Shown here: positions 1 through 7,339 of the stretch, piece after piece
How the letters are laid out: every line of letters starts with the position of its first letter
How positions within the stretch are numbered: position 1 is the stretch's first letter
Assembly (NCBI RefSeq): GCF_003065425.1
Contig: NZ_CP026949.1
Location: 682,001 to 746,000 of the forward strand
Length of the DNA stretch: 64,000 bases
From: Mycetocola zhujimingii
Lineage (GTDB): Bacteria; Actinomycetota; Actinomycetes; Actinomycetales; Microbacteriaceae
Direction of reading: 5' to 3'
Translations under genes and position numbers: made by a program
Notes under the pieces: generated by a model
What the model was told of the DNA's origin: nothing
Databases searched by the model: none
What the model saw: the letters and a program-made list of their open reading frames with translations, nothing else

Positions 1-57
1 CCCACTGAGACCCACGTCTGAACGTATCGGCTCGTAAGCAGGCGGCAGTGGCGGCCG

Positions 58-63
58 TAAACT
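58..63 (+). promoter_or_regulatory. Putative -10 box for the Pr6Pr-type gene
   Basis: TAAACT matches the actinobacterial TANNNT -10 pattern. Transcription would start near base 70, giving a 5' leader of about 16 bases before the GTG at 86. No clear -35 is visible, so this is an inference from one short motif. Confidence 0.35.
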
Positions 64-85
64 GATCGCCACCCGATTCGACCTC

Positions 86-721
86 GTGGAAAGAGGGCCT
101 TTGCGATTCGTTCTTGCCGCCGTGCGCATCGTGGTTCTCGCCGTGACCGTCTGGGCGTTGCTCTCCCGCACAAGCTGCTTCTACCTCTACGGCTCCTGCA
201 TAGCGATCAATGTCCTGAGTTACTTCACCATTCAGAGCCACATCATCATGGTCGTCGCGTTGGCGTTGTCCGTGGTCTGTGGAATCGCCGGCCGTACGGA
301 GCCGCAATGGCTGACCGTCCTCCGGCTTCTCGCGACGACCTACGTCGTGGTATCCGGTGCTGTGTTCGCGCTCCTGATCGTCGACGACACACTGTCGCCC
401 TTCCTGCTGCAGGCGCCCATGTCATCGAAGCTGCTCCACTTTGTGCTGCCGATCTATGCGGTGGGAGATTTCATCTTCGGAACGCGAAGTCGCCTGCCAT
501 GGTCCGCCATCTGGGTGTCGTTGGCGTTTCCCATCCTGTGGGCGGCGTACACGCTCGTGCGGGGAAGAACGGCCAATTGGTATCCGTACTTCTTCCTGGA
601 TCCAGACGCTGCCGGCGGGTACGGGATGATCAGTATTTACGCGCTGGTGTTGGCGATCGCGATAGTCGCTCTTGCCTCCCTCCTGGTGGCGTCCACCAGA
701 ACCAGGTCGCGGCTGCGCTAG
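86..721 (+). CDS. Pr6Pr family integral membrane protein
   Basis: A 211-residue, strongly hydrophobic protein with about six predicted membrane segments covering most of its length and a basic C-terminal tail (TRTRSRLR). The spacing of the segments and the aromatic-rich loops (WYPYFFLDP near residues 165-173) resemble the Pr6Pr membrane family common in Actinobacteria, whose biochemical role is unknown. The GTG start is taken because no better start precedes the first membrane helix. The gene stands alone; the next coding gene begins about 380 bases downstream, after a structured non-coding stretch. The family assignment is from memory of the hydrophobic pattern and is moderately sure; no enzymatic function is claimed. 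Confidence 0.75.
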   Translation: MERGPLRFVLAAVRIVVLAVTVWALLSRTSCFYLYGSCIAINVLSYFTIQSHIIMVVALALSVVCGIAGRTEPQWLTVLRLLATTYVVVSGAVFALLIVDDTLSPFLLQAPMSSKLLHFVLPIYAVGDFIFGTRSRLPWSAIWVSLAFPILWAAYTLVRGRTANWYPYFFLDPDAAGGYGMISIYALVLAIAIVALASLLVASTRTRSRLR

Positions 722-854
722 CCGGGCCGCGCGCAGTGCGGGGGACGAGGCGGGCATCGCAGGCGCAGGGCGCGCCGCTTGCCGGGACGGGATCGGACGT
801 GACCCCCGAAGGGTGGGCTATCGAGCCGCGGCGCCGCGCTGATACGGTCTATCC

Positions 855-946
855 TGGCACGCGAACCCTCCGGGTTGGCGTGCACCCGACTGTGCCCCCA
901 ATCGGGAGCCCCTCCAGTCGCCATTCTGGCGGTGGGAGGGGTTTTT
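855..946 (+). ncRNA. Candidate small structured RNA with terminal hairpin
   Basis: Three consecutive hairpins lie in the 383-base gap before the Gfo/Idh gene. Hairpin 1 (857-883) pairs GCACGC with GCGTGC and AACCC with GGGTT around a 3-base loop. Hairpin 2 (885-906) pairs CCCGA with TCGGG. Hairpin 3 (909-941) pairs CCCCTCC with GGGAGGGG and ends in five T. A TACGGT box at 843-848 would place transcription start near 855, just before hairpin 1. The compact layout fits a small RNA of about 92 nt or an attenuated leader. I do not recognise the family, and the next gene has its own -10 box, which favours a free RNA. Confidence 0.45.
909..946 (+). terminator. Rho-independent terminator
   Basis: A GC-rich stem (CCCCTCC paired with GGGAGGGG, with further CGCC/GGCG pairing inside) is followed directly by TTTTT at 942-946. 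It would end the structured transcript upstream, or the transcript of the membrane protein gene at 86-721. Confidence 0.7.
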
Positions 947-1092
947 CTCTCATCGACCTGTATCCGACTCAGCCTAAATCAGCGCGTTCGGTGAGCCCAG
1001 TCCCCTATGAGGGGGACCGGCTGAGGCGGCAGGAGACGACGGCGTTCTCGTCCCTGTGGGGGATTGTCCCTTCCGCGGCGGATTGCCGCCAG

Positions 1093-1098
1093 TAGTGT
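1093..1098 (+). promoter_or_regulatory. -10 box for leaderless Gfo/Idh transcript
   Basis: TAGTGT lies six bases before the GTG start at 1105, so transcription would begin at the start codon. No Shine-Dalgarno sequence precedes this GTG. Confidence 0.5.
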
Positions 1099-1104
1099 AG
1101 ACCC

Positions 1105-2091
1105 GTGACTACAACTGGGCTCCGCTGGGGCATTCTCGGACCGGGCGGCATCGCCAAGGCATTCGCATCAGACCTCGTTCTCCACAACTTCACTGTTCAG
1201 GCCGTCGGGTCGCGGCGTCTGGACAGCGCGCGTGAGTTCGCCGAGCAATTCGATATCCCGAACGTCCACGGAAGCTACGAGGATCTGGTGGCCGACCCGG
1301 AGGTCGATGTCATCTATATCGCCACCCCTCATCCCTTCCACGCGGAACAGGCGCTTCTCGCCCTCGACGCCGGCAAGCACGTGCTGGTCGAAAAGCCCTT
1401 CACCCTCAACAAACCCGAAGCCGAAGCGGTTGCCGAGCGCGCACGCGAGCGCGGTCTCGTCGTGCTCGAAGCGATGTGGACCCGATTCCTGCCGCACATG
1501 ATCCGCATCCGCGAGGTCATCGAGTCCGGAGCCATCGGCGAGGCGCACTCGATCATTGCCGACCATACCCAGGATCTTCCCGATGACCCGGAACACCGGA
1601 TCAACGACCTTGCACTCGGTGGCGGCGCCCTGCTCGACCTCGGAATCTACCCGATCTCATTCGCGAACGACCTGTTCGGTACGCCGGACAGGGTGCAGGC
1701 ATCCGCAACGTTCAAAGCCACTGGCGCCGACGCAAGCGTCGCAACGCTGTTCGGCTACGGTGACAAGCGCATCGCCACCACGCTGTCGGCGAGCGACACC
1801 AAGGGCCCGAACGTGGCGAGCATCATCGGTACCGAAGGTCGCATCGACATCGACGCGGTCTGGTACACCCCCACGTCATTCACCGTGTATGACGCCACCA
1901 GCACAGCGACCGAGACCTATGAGTCGACGGTGACCGGTCGCGGCATGCACTTCCAGGCTGCCGAGCTGGAGCGCGTTGTTGCCGCCGGCGAGTCGGAGAG
2001 TCCTCTCATTCCGCTCGACGAGACAGTCGCGATCATGGGAACCCTCGACGAGATTCGGCGCCAGATCGGCCTGGTTTACCCCGGCGAGTAA
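1105..2091 (+). CDS. Gfo/Idh/MocA family NAD(P)-dependent oxidoreductase
   Basis: A 328-residue protein of the usual family length. The N-terminal Rossmann fold shows the GxLGPGxIA dinucleotide loop at residues 9-16, and the conserved EKP motif at residues 96-98 (VEKPFT) holds the lysine used in catalysis. The C-terminal alpha/beta domain starts near residue 125 with the substrate-side GGGALLDLGIY motif. Members oxidise or reduce sugars, inositols and related ring or linear substrates in the cytoplasm; the substrate cannot be read from sequence. The GTG start is preferred because of the -10 box placed six bases before it. The neighbours do not form an evident sugar operon. Confidence 0.9.
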   Translation: MTTTGLRWGILGPGGIAKAFASDLVLHNFTVQAVGSRRLDSAREFAEQFDIPNVHGSYEDLVADPEVDVIYIATPHPFHAEQALLALDAGKHVLVEKPFTLNKPEAEAVAERARERGLVVLEAMWTRFLPHMIRIREVIESGAIGEAHSIIADHTQDLPDDPEHRINDLALGGGALLDLGIYPISFANDLFGTPDRVQASATFKATGADASVATLFGYGDKRIATTLSASDTKGPNVASIIGTEGRIDIDAVWYTPTSFTVYDATSTATETYESTVTGRGMHFQAAELERVVAAGESESPLIPLDETVAIMGTLDEIRRQIGLVYPGE

Positions 2092-2144
2092 CCGGTCGCA
2101 GCAGCCGAACGGAAAGCATCCAGCGCGCCGACGCCGGAGGCAGC

Positions 2145-2150
2145 TAAAAT
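2145..2150 (+). promoter_or_regulatory. -10 box for leaderless dacB transcript
   Basis: TAAAAT ends six bases before the GTG start at 2157. A GGAGG lies at 2136-2140, but it is too far upstream (16 bases) to serve as a normal ribosome site and overlaps the promoter instead. Confidence 0.5.
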
Positions 2151-2156
2151 GCCCGG

Positions 2157-3914
2157 GTGCGTGAAAAACCACCGAGCGACAAGCCGGGCTCAGGCGACGA
2201 CGACTGGACTCTGAGCGGCGACGACGAGGCCAGCTGGTTGCTCAGCGAATCCGAACCGATCGACGGTGCGGAACCCCTCGACACTCGGTCACAGAACGAG
2301 GGGGATCGCCCCGAAGACGCGCTGATGGACGAACCGCCGCTGACCGCAGAAACCGCAACGGTCGTGGCGATCGCACCGGTGGCTGCCGCAGCCTCCGTTG
2401 GTGCCGGCCTGATCACCGGACCCGACGACCAGACGCCCCTCGCGAGCGTGGGTACCGAGGAGCCGCCCCACCCGGCCGCGCACCGGACAGGCGGGATCGG
2501 CGCCCTGTTCGCCCGGCATCCGCGGACGTGGCTCGTCGCCGCATCGGTTGCTGCCTTCGCGGTCTTCGGCTCGGGTGTTGTCGCTCTCGGCGCGGCGGTC
2601 GCCACCCCCGGCCAGGCCGCGCCCTTCGCGATCGTCGATGTTGACGAGACGGCGACCCCCACCCCGACGGCGAGCACACCCCCGCCGCGACCCCTTCCCG
2701 CGACCGAGGCACCAGCATCGGCGCTCCGCAGCTGTTCCGTCGCCAGCTTGCTCGGCGATTCCCGGTTCGGGACGCTGCAGGCTCAGGTCCTCAACGCGGC
2801 GACCGGTGAACTCCTGTTCGAGCGTGACCCCTCCACCGCGTCGCAGACCGCGAGCTCGATGAAGGTGCTCACGGCAGCTGCGGCGCTCAGCGTGCTCGGC
2901 CCGGACTTCCGTGCGCAAACGCGGGTCGTGGCCGGAAGTGAGCCCGGCACGATAGTGCTCGTTGGTGGTGGAGACCTCACCCTGACGCGATTGCCAACGG
3001 GGCAGGAGCCGGTCTACACCGGTGCGGCGCACCTCGATGAACTGGCGTCGAAGGCGAAAGCGGCCTATGACGCCGCGAACCCGGGTACCCCGGTGACAAA
3101 AATTGTGCTCGATTCCACCTACTTCAGTGGAAAGACCTGGGGAGACACCTGGCCCGCGACCGAGCGGGCAGCTGGCTGGCTCTCGCACATCACGGCACTC
3201 CAGGTCGACGCTGACAGGGCCAACCCACAGGTCTTCCTCTCGCCACGCGGCGATGATCCAATCGGTCGTGCTGGCAGTGCTTTCGCGTCGTACTTCGGCG
3301 ACGTGCCGACCGAGCTGGGATCGGCGCCGGCCGGTGCGGCCGAACTGGCATCCGTCTCGTCCCAGCCGCTCTCCGTCCTGATCCCGCAGGCGCTGATCCC
3401 CTCCGACAATTCGCTCGCGGAGATGATCGGCAGGCACCTCGCGATCGCCCAGGGGCTCGGCAACAGCATCGACGCGATAGCAGCGGCGATCCCGCAAGGC
3501 CTGGCAAAGTACGGCATCGACACGTCCGCGCTTCGCACGGCCGACGCCTCCGGGATGAGCCGCAACAACGCGGTGCCGCCCGAGTACTTCACCAAACTGT
3601 TCCTCAAGATTCACGCGGGGGAGGGTGACCTCGCCATCATCCGTGACGGTCTCCCGGTCGCGGGGGAATCAGGAACCCTCGACTACTCGAACCGGTTCTT
3701 CGGAGCCAACGCTGTCGCCCGTGGTCATGTGCGCGCGAAGTCCGGGTCGATCTCAAGCGCGTATACCTTGACGGGAATGATCGACGCCGTCGACGGCTCG
3801 ACGCTCATCTTCGCGATCTACGCGACGGGCAATGTTGGTTCAGGGGCGAGGACAGCCATCGATACCCTCACGACAGGCTTTTACAAGTGCGGCGCGAATC
3901 TCTCAAACACGTAG
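2157..3914 (+). CDS. dacB: D-alanyl-D-alanine carboxypeptidase/endopeptidase, PBP4 type
   Basis: A 585-residue class C low-mass penicillin-binding protein that trims or cleaves peptidoglycan peptides outside the membrane. The three active-site motifs are present: SxxK at residues 233-236 (SSMK), SDN at 416-418 and KSG at 528-530. The N-terminus is unusual: about 115 mostly acidic, low-complexity residues precede one membrane anchor (about 124-147), then a Thr/Pro-rich linker. The protein is therefore a type II membrane protein with a long cytoplasmic tail, not a secreted enzyme with a signal peptide. The insert between SxxK and SDN is long, as in PBP4 enzymes. The start rests on the leaderless -10 box at 2145. 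Confidence 0.92.
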   Translation: MREKPPSDKPGSGDDDWTLSGDDEASWLLSESEPIDGAEPLDTRSQNEGDRPEDALMDEPPLTAETATVVAIAPVAAAASVGAGLITGPDDQTPLASVGTEEPPHPAAHRTGGIGALFARHPRTWLVAASVAAFAVFGSGVVALGAAVATPGQAAPFAIVDVDETATPTPTASTPPPRPLPATEAPASALRSCSVASLLGDSRFGTLQAQVLNAATGELLFERDPSTASQTASSMKVLTAAAALSVLGPDFRAQTRVVAGSEPGTIVLVGGGDLTLTRLPTGQEPVYTGAAHLDELASKAKAAYDAANPGTPVTKIVLDSTYFSGKTWGDTWPATERAAGWLSHITALQVDADRANPQVFLSPRGDDPIGRAGSAFASYFGDVPTELGSAPAGAAELASVSSQPLSVLIPQALIPSDNSLAEMIGRHLAIAQGLGNSIDAIAAAIPQGLAKYGIDTSALRTADASGMSRNNAVPPEYFTKLFLKIHAGEGDLAIIRDGLPVAGESGTLDYSNRFFGANAVARGHVRAKSGSISSAYTLTGMIDAVDGSTLIFAIYATGNVGSGARTAIDTLTTGFYKCGANLSNT

Positions 3915-4007
3915 CCGGATGCCAGAGGCTGCAGCGTGCAGTCCCGGTTGCGGACGCCGACCTGAGTACGCTGGCGTAAGAGCGCGAATACCCGAATCGG
4001 AGGAGCG

Positions 4008-4610
4008 ATGACCAAAGCACTGTTCATCATCGACGTGCAGAACGACTTCACCGAGGGCGGTGCACTCGGCGTCGACGGCGGGGCAGCAGTTGCCGCTGAC
4101 ATCTCGCGCTACCTGGAAGCGCATGCAGACGACTACGCGCTCGTCATCGCGAGCCGCGATTGGCACGACCCCGAGTCAGACAACGGCGGGCACTTTGCTG
4201 CTTCCGATACCGACCCTGACTATGTCGTCACGTGGCCAGCGCACTGTGTCGCCGGCACCGCTGGAGCCGACTACCATCCGGCGCTCGATCTCTCTCGTGT
4301 GACGATGCACGTGAAAAAGGGCCAGGGTGAGCCGGCGTACTCGATTTACGACGGCGAGGTGGAGGGCGGGGCGTCCGACGGAGCGGGTATCTCAGCCGTG
4401 CTCGATGAGTACGGGGTGACCGAGATCGATGTCGCCGGGATCGCCACGGACTACTGCGTTCGCGCGTCGGTGCTCGACGCCATCGAGCATGGGCGGCATG
4501 TGCGGGTGTTCACCGATCTCATCGCCGGTGTCGCTCGTGAGACGAGCGACGCGGCGCTCATCGAGATGGGCCACCTCGGAGCGGAGCTTGCCTCGAGCGA
4601 CGCCGGTTAG
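4008..4610 (+). CDS. pncA: Nicotinamidase / pyrazinamidase
   Basis: A 200-residue isochorismatase-fold amidase that converts nicotinamide to nicotinate for NAD salvage in the cytoplasm. The catalytic triad is visible as D9 (FIIDVQNDF), K103 or K104 (HVKKGQGEP) and C150 (ATDYCVRAS). The metal-binding residues D51, H53 and H62 are also present (RDWHDP, GGHF). A strong Shine-Dalgarno (GGAGGAG) lies just before the ATG. The stop codon overlaps the stop codon of the convergent methyltransferase gene by four bases. Length and motifs match the family, so the call is firm; pyrazinamidase activity is a usual side reaction. Confidence 0.93.
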   Translation: MTKALFIIDVQNDFTEGGALGVDGGAAVAADISRYLEAHADDYALVIASRDWHDPESDNGGHFAASDTDPDYVVTWPAHCVAGTAGADYHPALDLSRVTMHVKKGQGEPAYSIYDGEVEGGASDGAGISAVLDEYGVTEIDVAGIATDYCVRASVLDAIEHGRHVRVFTDLIAGVARETSDAALIEMGHLGAELASSDAG

Positions 4611-5926
4611 GGAGTCCACCACGGACGGAGGGGCAGCGTGTCCGACGTCGAGCCGTCATTCGGTCTGACCGCGAGCACCTGATGCAACTGGATCCCGCCG
4701 CTTTCGAACGCGAGACGGGAGCCGGCCATATACAGGCCCCACACCTTCGCGGTCGGAAGCCCCACCTCGGCGACCGCTGCATCCCAGTTGTGGACCAGGT
4801 TCGCGCACCAGTCCCGCAGCGTCAGCGCGTAATGCGGGCGGAGGTTCTCCTCGTGCAGGACCTCCAGACCGGCATCCTGTGCCTCGCCGATGATTCGACC
4901 TGAGCCCGTGAGTTCCCCGTCGGGAAAGACGTACCGGTCGATGAATCCGCGTGCTGAGGGTTCCGATTTGTTGTCAGGCCTCGTGATGCAGTGGTTGAGC
5001 AGCAGCCCGCCGGGACGCAGCCTGGACCGCAGGAACGTGAAGTAGGCGGCGTAGTTACGCACCCCGATGTGCTCAAGCAGTCCGATCGACGACACCGCGT
5101 CGAAGCCGTTCTCAGGGACGTCTCGGTAGTCGCCGAAACGGACCTCTGCGACGTCGCCAAGGCCTTCTTCCGCGATCGCGCGCTGCGCCCACGAGGTCTG
5201 CTCCGCAGAAAGCGTCACCCCGGTCGCCCGAACACCGCGGCGCGCGGCATAACGGACCATTCCGCCCCACCCGCAGCCAACGTCGAGCAAGCTGTCACCG
5301 GGCTTCAGGCGCAGTTTTTCGAAGACCAGCCGGTACTTGTTCTCCTGCGCCTCGTCGAGAGTCGCGTCGGGTCGCGGGTAGCACGCGCACGTGTACGTCA
5401 TCGTGGGTCCGAGCACCCACTCATAGAAGGTGTTCGAGACGTCGTAGTGGTGATGGATCGCCTCGGCGTCACGGCCCTTGCTGTGCCGAATGCCCCCGGC
5501 GACGCGGCGCCACCTCGCGGGAATCTCCTCCGGCGGCGGAGCGACGGGCCGCAGATGCTCGACGCCGATCGATCGGATCACCTGCGCCATCACCCGTGGC
5601 GGTGGCAGTTTGAAGACCAGTGCGTCGGCGAGGGCTTTGAGCAGGTCGTATGGGTCCCCGGGGTGAACCCCATGAACATCGAGGTCGCCCGCGATGTAGG
5701 CGCGGGCGAGGCCGAGGTCGCCCCGACCGGTGGCCAGATAGGTGGTGCCGCGCGGCGTTTTCAGTTCCAGCCCGAGCGCGGCATCCGGTGGCCCCGCCGA
5801 ACTCCCGTCGTACGCGGTGAACCGGAGCGGCAGCCGTCCACCCGCGAAAATCTCCAGGATCTCAGCGAGCGTCAGCCTGTCAGTCTTCTGGGTCGTTTCC
5901 GGCGTACCGTCGTGTACCGTCGTCAT
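4607..5926 (-). CDS. tmsB: Cyclopropane-fatty-acid-synthase-like SAM methyltransferase, TmsB/UfaA1 type
   Basis: A 439-residue member of the CFA synthase family. SAM motif I (DVGCGWGG) lies at about residues 215-222, preceded by HHHYDVSN near 158-165, which is typical of lipid methyltransferases acting on phospholipid acyl chains at the membrane. It is partnered with an FAD oxidoreductase, the same pairing as mycobacterial UfaA1 (Rv0447c) and Rv0449c. In that pair the methyltransferase adds a methylene group at C10 of oleoyl chains, and the reductase yields 10-methylstearate. The ATG at 5926 is chosen because it overlaps the upstream stop in an ATGA arrangement; an upstream in-frame extension would run far into that gene. 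The pathway assignment comes from the gene pair and family resemblance. Confidence 0.8.
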   Translation of the reverse strand: MTTVHDGTPETTQKTDRLTLAEILEIFAGGRLPLRFTAYDGSSAGPPDAALGLELKTPRGTTYLATGRGDLGLARAYIAGDLDVHGVHPGDPYDLLKALADALVFKLPPPRVMAQVIRSIGVEHLRPVAPPPEEIPARWRRVAGGIRHSKGRDAEAIHHHYDVSNTFYEWVLGPTMTYTCACYPRPDATLDEAQENKYRLVFEKLRLKPGDSLLDVGCGWGGMVRYAARRGVRATGVTLSAEQTSWAQRAIAEEGLGDVAEVRFGDYRDVPENGFDAVSSIGLLEHIGVRNYAAYFTFLRSRLRPGGLLLNHCITRPDNKSEPSARGFIDRYVFPDGELTGSGRIIGEAQDAGLEVLHEENLRPHYALTLRDWCANLVHNWDAAVAEVGLPTAKVWGLYMAGSRLAFESGGIQLHQVLAVRPNDGSTSDTLPLRPWWTP

Positions 5927-7302
5927 CGTCGTTGCACCGCCTTCTGATAGAGGTCGAGGAGTCGTGAGTCCGGGTCGTAGCGTTTCTTCGCCTCGCGATA
6001 TGTCTCGCCACCGTAGAGGTCGTCGAACTCGTCCCGGGAGTAGTACGAGTCCGAATACAGGGACTTGTGCCCGTCGAACTGTCCGACCGTCCGTTCGATG
6101 AGGCGGTTCGTCGCGCCCTCGCTCAAACCGACCGGAACCGCGGACCAGAAACCGACGTTGACGTACGACTCGCGTGGCCTGATCGGGTAGAGCGGCCACC
6201 CCGTATCGTCGCGCAGGGCCAGCGGGCACAGCCAGACCGGGGAGATGGGCACCGCCCTGAGGAACCACTCCAGGAAGTCAGCGGACCGGTCCATCGGAAC
6301 TTCCACGTCCTGCACAACACGCTCGAGTGGCGGGCGCCCTTTGAGGCTTTCGAGACGGTTTCCGATGTCGAACCTTCGCTCGAGCTTCATCAGCGCGGCG
6401 TAGCTGCTGCTGCGCCGGTAACGCCTGGGCCAGAGACGCCTGACCAGCGGATGCTGGGCGCCGAACGCGGCGGAACACCAGAACCAATCGGCATCCCACC
6501 GCCACAGGTAGTCAGATGTAGTGAGCCGATCGTGGGTGACGCCGCTGGCGTGCTGGATCGAGCGATAGAAGATGCGCTGCCCGGTGTAGTTGCTCACCGT
6601 TCCGGGGGTCGCGGTCTGCGTCCCAAGACACAGGTAGCTTTCGTTTGCGCTGAAGACGACTCCGTCGAGGTAGTCGACGGTGGTGCCGTCGAACTCGCGG
6701 GTCGCGATGATCCGCTGCATGGTTGCCACCAGGTCAGCGATTGAGTCGAACCGCACATGCCTCAGCGCGACGAAGGGCTGCACACTCTCGAGTTCGATGC
6801 GGAGGCGTACCGCATAGCCGAGGGTGCCGTACGAGTTCGGGAACGCGCGGTACAGGTCCGCGTTCTCGGCCGGAGACGCGGTGAGGAGCTCGCCGGAACC
6901 GGTGAGGATGTCCAGCTCGAGCACGGACTCGTGCGGCAGGCCGTTTCGGAACGATGTCGACTCGATCCCGAGACCGGTGACGGCACCGCCGAGGGTGATG
7001 GTCTTGAGCTGTGGCACCACGAGGGGTGCCAGGCCGAAGGCCAGTGTCGCTTCGACGAGATCCTCATAGGTGCACATACCGGCCACATCGGCGGTTCGTG
7101 CGACGGGGTCGACGGCGATGACGCCGGTCAGTCCCGACGTGTCGAGCCCAGCGGTGTGTGTCTTGTCGCGCGCCCGGAAGAGGTTGGACGTGGGTTTGGC
7201 GAGCCGCACGGTTGCCGTCGCCGGGAGCGCCCGATAGCTCTGCAGAAGTCGCTCGACGCCGGTGGCGTGAGCGTCCCGTGCGTCGGTGGCGGTAACGGAC
7301 AC
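5923..7302 (-). CDS. tmsA: FAD-binding oxidoreductase, TmsA type
   Basis: A 459-residue protein with an N-terminal FAD-binding type 4 (PCMH) domain. It includes the flavin-contact motif TLGGAVTGLGIES near residues 106-118, and a C-terminal domain related to plant DWARF1-like reductases (YPIRPRESYVNVGFW). It lies directly upstream of, and overlaps, the lipid methyltransferase, so the two are translationally coupled. In the known tmsAB/bfaAB pair this enzyme reduces the 10-methylene intermediate to a 10-methyl fatty acyl chain using NADPH. The GTG start is supported by a TAGCGT box six bases upstream. Function is inferred from family and neighbour. Confidence 0.8.
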   Translation of the reverse strand: MSVTATDARDAHATGVERLLQSYRALPATATVRLAKPTSNLFRARDKTHTAGLDTSGLTGVIAVDPVARTADVAGMCTYEDLVEATLAFGLAPLVVPQLKTITLGGAVTGLGIESTSFRNGLPHESVLELDILTGSGELLTASPAENADLYRAFPNSYGTLGYAVRLRIELESVQPFVALRHVRFDSIADLVATMQRIIATREFDGTTVDYLDGVVFSANESYLCLGTQTATPGTVSNYTGQRIFYRSIQHASGVTHDRLTTSDYLWRWDADWFWCSAAFGAQHPLVRRLWPRRYRRSSSYAALMKLERRFDIGNRLESLKGRPPLERVVQDVEVPMDRSADFLEWFLRAVPISPVWLCPLALRDDTGWPLYPIRPRESYVNVGFWSAVPVGLSEGATNRLIERTVGQFDGHKSLYSDSYYSRDEFDDLYGGETYREAKKRYDPDSRLLDLYQKAVQRR

Positions 7303-7308
7303 GCCCTC

Positions 7309-7314
7309 ACGCTA
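7309..7314 (-). promoter_or_regulatory. -10 box for leaderless tmsAB transcript
   Basis: On the minus strand TAGCGT ends six bases before the GTG at 7302. It lies in the 37-base gap after the thiamine-diphosphate enzyme gene, so tmsAB can be transcribed apart from that gene. Confidence 0.45.
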
Positions 7315-7339
7315 CTCCGCAGAGTGTCGCGAGGCGACC

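Noticed and set aside
307-1095. Long plus-strand open frame overlapping the Pr6Pr gene and the non-coding stretch
   Set aside because: Its residues are Arg/Gly/Pro-rich with no family pattern, and it crosses a clear terminator; it is an out-of-frame shadow in high-GC DNA.
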